NCBI GenBank assembly: GCA_039815505.1
Contig: JBCBZE010000159.1
Coordinates: forward strand, 1-7,722
Direction: 5' to 3'
Source: CANLWN01 sp039815505
Lineage (GTDB): Bacteria > Bacteroidota > Bacteroidia > Flavobacteriales > Flavobacteriaceae
DNA length: 7,722 bases
Part shown: positions 6,622 through 7,722 of the stretch, in pieces
How positions within the stretch are numbered: position 1 is the stretch's first letter
How the letters are laid out: every line of letters starts with the position of its first letter
Notes under the pieces: model-generated
Told to the model about the DNA's origin: nothing
What the model saw: only the letters and a program-made list of their open reading frames with translations
Database searches by the model: none
Program-made: the position numbers and the translations under genes

Positions 6622-7203
6622 TTACTTTATAAAATCTATGGTACTATCAATAATTCGTTGAAGTATCCTTTGGTCCTTTACTAAAATTCCTGTCATCCGA
6701 AATCCTTGAAAAGCATTAAATACGTAATACGCGTATTCCTCACTGGATTGCTTTTTATTAATAACACCTTTTTCCTGTCCATCGTGTATCAAGTTTTGAA
6801 AAGCGGACAAGGTTTGTTCCTGGGTGTTGAGCAACCAGTTTTTAATATTTGCATCCTGATTTCCCATTTCGGCCTTGCAATTCATGGAAAAACAGCCTTT
6901 TTGTTCCCTATCTTGAAGCATTTCGGGCATGAAACCTTCAAAAATCCGCTGTATGGCCTCCAAGGGATTTGTGGCTTTCAAAAGTGCTTTCTGAAACAGT
7001 ATATTGCTTTTTTTTTGGTAATGTTTTAAAGTGGATCGATATAGTTCCAGTTTGGACCCAAAGGAATTATAAATACTAGATCGGTTAAGTCCGGTAGCAT
7101 CTACCAAATCCTGCATGGATGTACCATTATAGCCTTTTGCCCAAAAAACATTAGTGGCTTGCTGTAATACTTGTTCTTTATCAAATTCTTCCAAACGGGG
7201 CAT
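6622..7203 (-). CDS. TetR/AcrR family transcriptional regulator
   Basis: From ATG 7203 the protein has 193 residues. A TTG two codons upstream (7209) is in frame, but ATG with MPRLEEFDKEQVL is the usual opening of this family. The N-terminal TetR DNA-binding domain is clear: VLQQATNVFWAKGYNGTSM, then the helix-turn-helix MQDLVDATGLNRSSIYNSFG (about 30-49) and SKLELY. The C-terminal ligand and dimer domain contains KGCFSMNCKAEMG (102-114), with Cys104 and Cys109. The Gly-Cys resembles the position of the reactive Cys in E. coli NemR, so electrophile or oxidant sensing is possible but unproven. Two matching palindromes, one in its own promoter and one before the downstream SDR gene, argue that it is an autorepressor controlling the SDR. 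No intrinsic terminator follows the gene, so read-through into the SDR gene is possible. Confidence 0.94.
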   Translation of the reverse strand: MPRLEEFDKEQVLQQATNVFWAKGYNGTSMQDLVDATGLNRSSIYNSFGSKLELYRSTLKHYQKKSNILFQKALLKATNPLEAIQRIFEGFMPEMLQDREQKGCFSMNCKAEMGNQDANIKNWLLNTQEQTLSAFQNLIHDGQEKGVINKKQSSEEYAYYVFNAFQGFRMTGILVKDQRILQRIIDSTIDFIK

Positions 7204-7219
7204 TTCCAATTCTTTTGAT

Positions 7220-7262
7220 CAAATATATATTGAAATTATCGTTTCAAAAAAAATTTAACATA
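7220..7262 (-). promoter_or_regulatory. tetR promoter candidate with embedded operator
   Basis: On the minus strand TTTG (complement of 7245-7248) is followed after 17 bases by TATATTTG (complement of 7220-7227), an exact match to the Bacteroidota -7 consensus TAnnTTTG, though the spacer is slightly shorter than 19. A long T tract (minus strand of about 7246-7255) precedes the -33 box, and the region up to 7262 is very AT-rich. Initiation would fall about 10 bases before the ATG at 7203. The palindrome at 7230-7247 fills the space between the two boxes. Confidence 0.55.
7230..7247. promoter_or_regulatory. Palindromic operator candidate, tetR side (site 2)
   Basis: TTGAAA (7230-7235) and TTTCAA (7242-7247) flank TTATCG. 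The 18-bp site differs from site 1 (TTGAAATAATCATTTCAA) at two spacer bases only. It lies between the -33 and -7 boxes of the tetR promoter candidate and 26 bases before the ATG, where binding of a dimeric repressor would block initiation. Confidence 0.72.
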
Positions 7263-7286
7263 ACTTTGATATAACATCCTTGATAA

Positions 7287-7303
7287 CAAAAATTTAATTT
7301 TTG
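7287..7303 (-). terminator. Weak AT-rich hairpin after the DUF2141 gene
   Basis: The stretch CAAAAATTTAATTTTTG is a perfect inverted repeat about one central base and sits 10 bases after the DUF2141 stop codon on the minus strand. The stem is almost all A:T and no clear T tract follows it, so termination would be weak; it may be only AT-rich spacer. Confidence 0.2.
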
Positions 7304-7313
7304 GAAAACGGTT

Positions 7314-7721
7314 CTACAAAGTCAATTGTATCTGTTTGTCCGAAACGACTTCAAAACTACACTCCTTAAAGCTGGGAGGTCCAAACAATTTCATTTTCGC
7401 GTTTGAGAAGGCAATGTCCTCCTTGGGGATTCCCATCCAATTGGTATCCAACTCATCGTTTCCATTAACATCATGGAATACCGCTACAGCATATCTGCCA
7501 CTTGGCAAATCGTCAATAATGACCTCTGTCGTTCCCTTATTGGCTTTAACACTATTGCTCTTAAATACTTTTTCGAATTTCAAAAACCCTTCCGATTCAT
7601 TGTATATAGCGACACTGACTTTCCCTGAAGAGCAATTTACTTTGTTCACTTGTATGGATAATTTATTTTGTGATAACCCTAAGAAAGGAAGCAGCAGAAC
7701 GACAAACAATAGTTTTTTCAT
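7314..7721 (-). CDS. DUF2141 family secreted protein
   Basis: A 135-residue exported protein. The signal peptide is MKKLLFVVLLLPFLGLSQ, probably cleaved near residue 17 or 18. The mature domain carries the DUF2141 signature: SVAIYNESEGFL, DDLPSGRYAVAVFHDVNGN (71-89), ELDTNWMGIPKED (90-102), AFSNA and GPPSFKECSFEV. The DVNGNDELD stretch (84-92) resembles an Asp/Asn-rich calcium-type loop, but no function is established. Cys30 and Cys121 could form a disulfide outside the cytosol. The ATG at 7721 is one base from the window edge, so the gene appears complete but its promoter is not visible. It points the same way as tetR, 110 bases away; the exact-consensus tetR promoter in between suggests separate units. 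Confidence 0.9.
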   Translation of the reverse strand: MKKLLFVVLLLPFLGLSQNKLSIQVNKVNCSSGKVSVAIYNESEGFLKFEKVFKSNSVKANKGTTEVIIDDLPSGRYAVAVFHDVNGNDELDTNWMGIPKEDIAFSNAKMKLFGPPSFKECSFEVVSDKQIQLTL

Positions 7722-7722
7722 G

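Noticed and set aside
6706..7029. 107-codon + strand frame
   Set aside because: It is antisense to tetR, with no family resemblance and a poor context.

Overview
This AT-rich window looks like chromosome from a member of the Bacteroidota, most likely a marine Flavobacteriaceae-type organism. The support is: FeoB with the GTACAIP form of the gate motif followed by a tiny Cys-rich FeoB-associated protein; promoter candidates of the TTTG / TAnnTTTG type; weak or absent Shine-Dalgarno sequences; and families common in that phylum (DUF4097, DUF2141, HEAT-bearing anti-sigma factor). No tRNA, rRNA, CRISPR array, insertion sequence or phage gene was seen. The window is gene-dense and no gene-free stretch reaches 300 bases.

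Layout on the + strand: (1) bases 1-2187 hold the 3' part of feoB (its N-terminal G1-G2 region lies off the left edge) and a 49-codon gene for a FeoB-associated Cys-rich membrane protein, a ferrous iron uptake pair. (2) bases 2242-5128 hold a four-gene unit: an ECF sigma factor (TTG start), a membrane anti-sigma factor with a zinc-finger head and a HEAT-repeat tail, and two exported DUF4097-type beta-solenoid proteins that look like diverged paralogues. Gaps inside this unit are only 2 to about 20 bases, so it is probably one transcript, with a promoter candidate at 2242-2272. The likely logic is a membrane-tethered sigma switch whose outputs, or partners, are periplasmic or surface beta-solenoids.

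Layout on the - strand (right to left): (3) a DUF2141 secreted protein (7721-7314). (4) a TetR-family regulator (7203-6622) and a classical NADP(H)-type SDR oxidoreductase (6514-5765), ending at a strong hairpin terminator (5714-5744). (5) a DUF423 small membrane protein (5587-5201), convergent with the second DUF4097 gene.

The most informative non-coding signal is a pair of near-identical 18-bp palindromes, TTGAAA-N6-TTTCAA. One sits between the -33 and -7 elements of the tetR promoter candidate and the other lies in the tetR-SDR gap. They look like the operators of this TetR protein, predicting autorepression and control of the SDR gene. Nothing here is a clearly unprecedented system; the sigma/anti-sigma-HEAT/DUF4097 pair unit is the best candidate for an incompletely described one.
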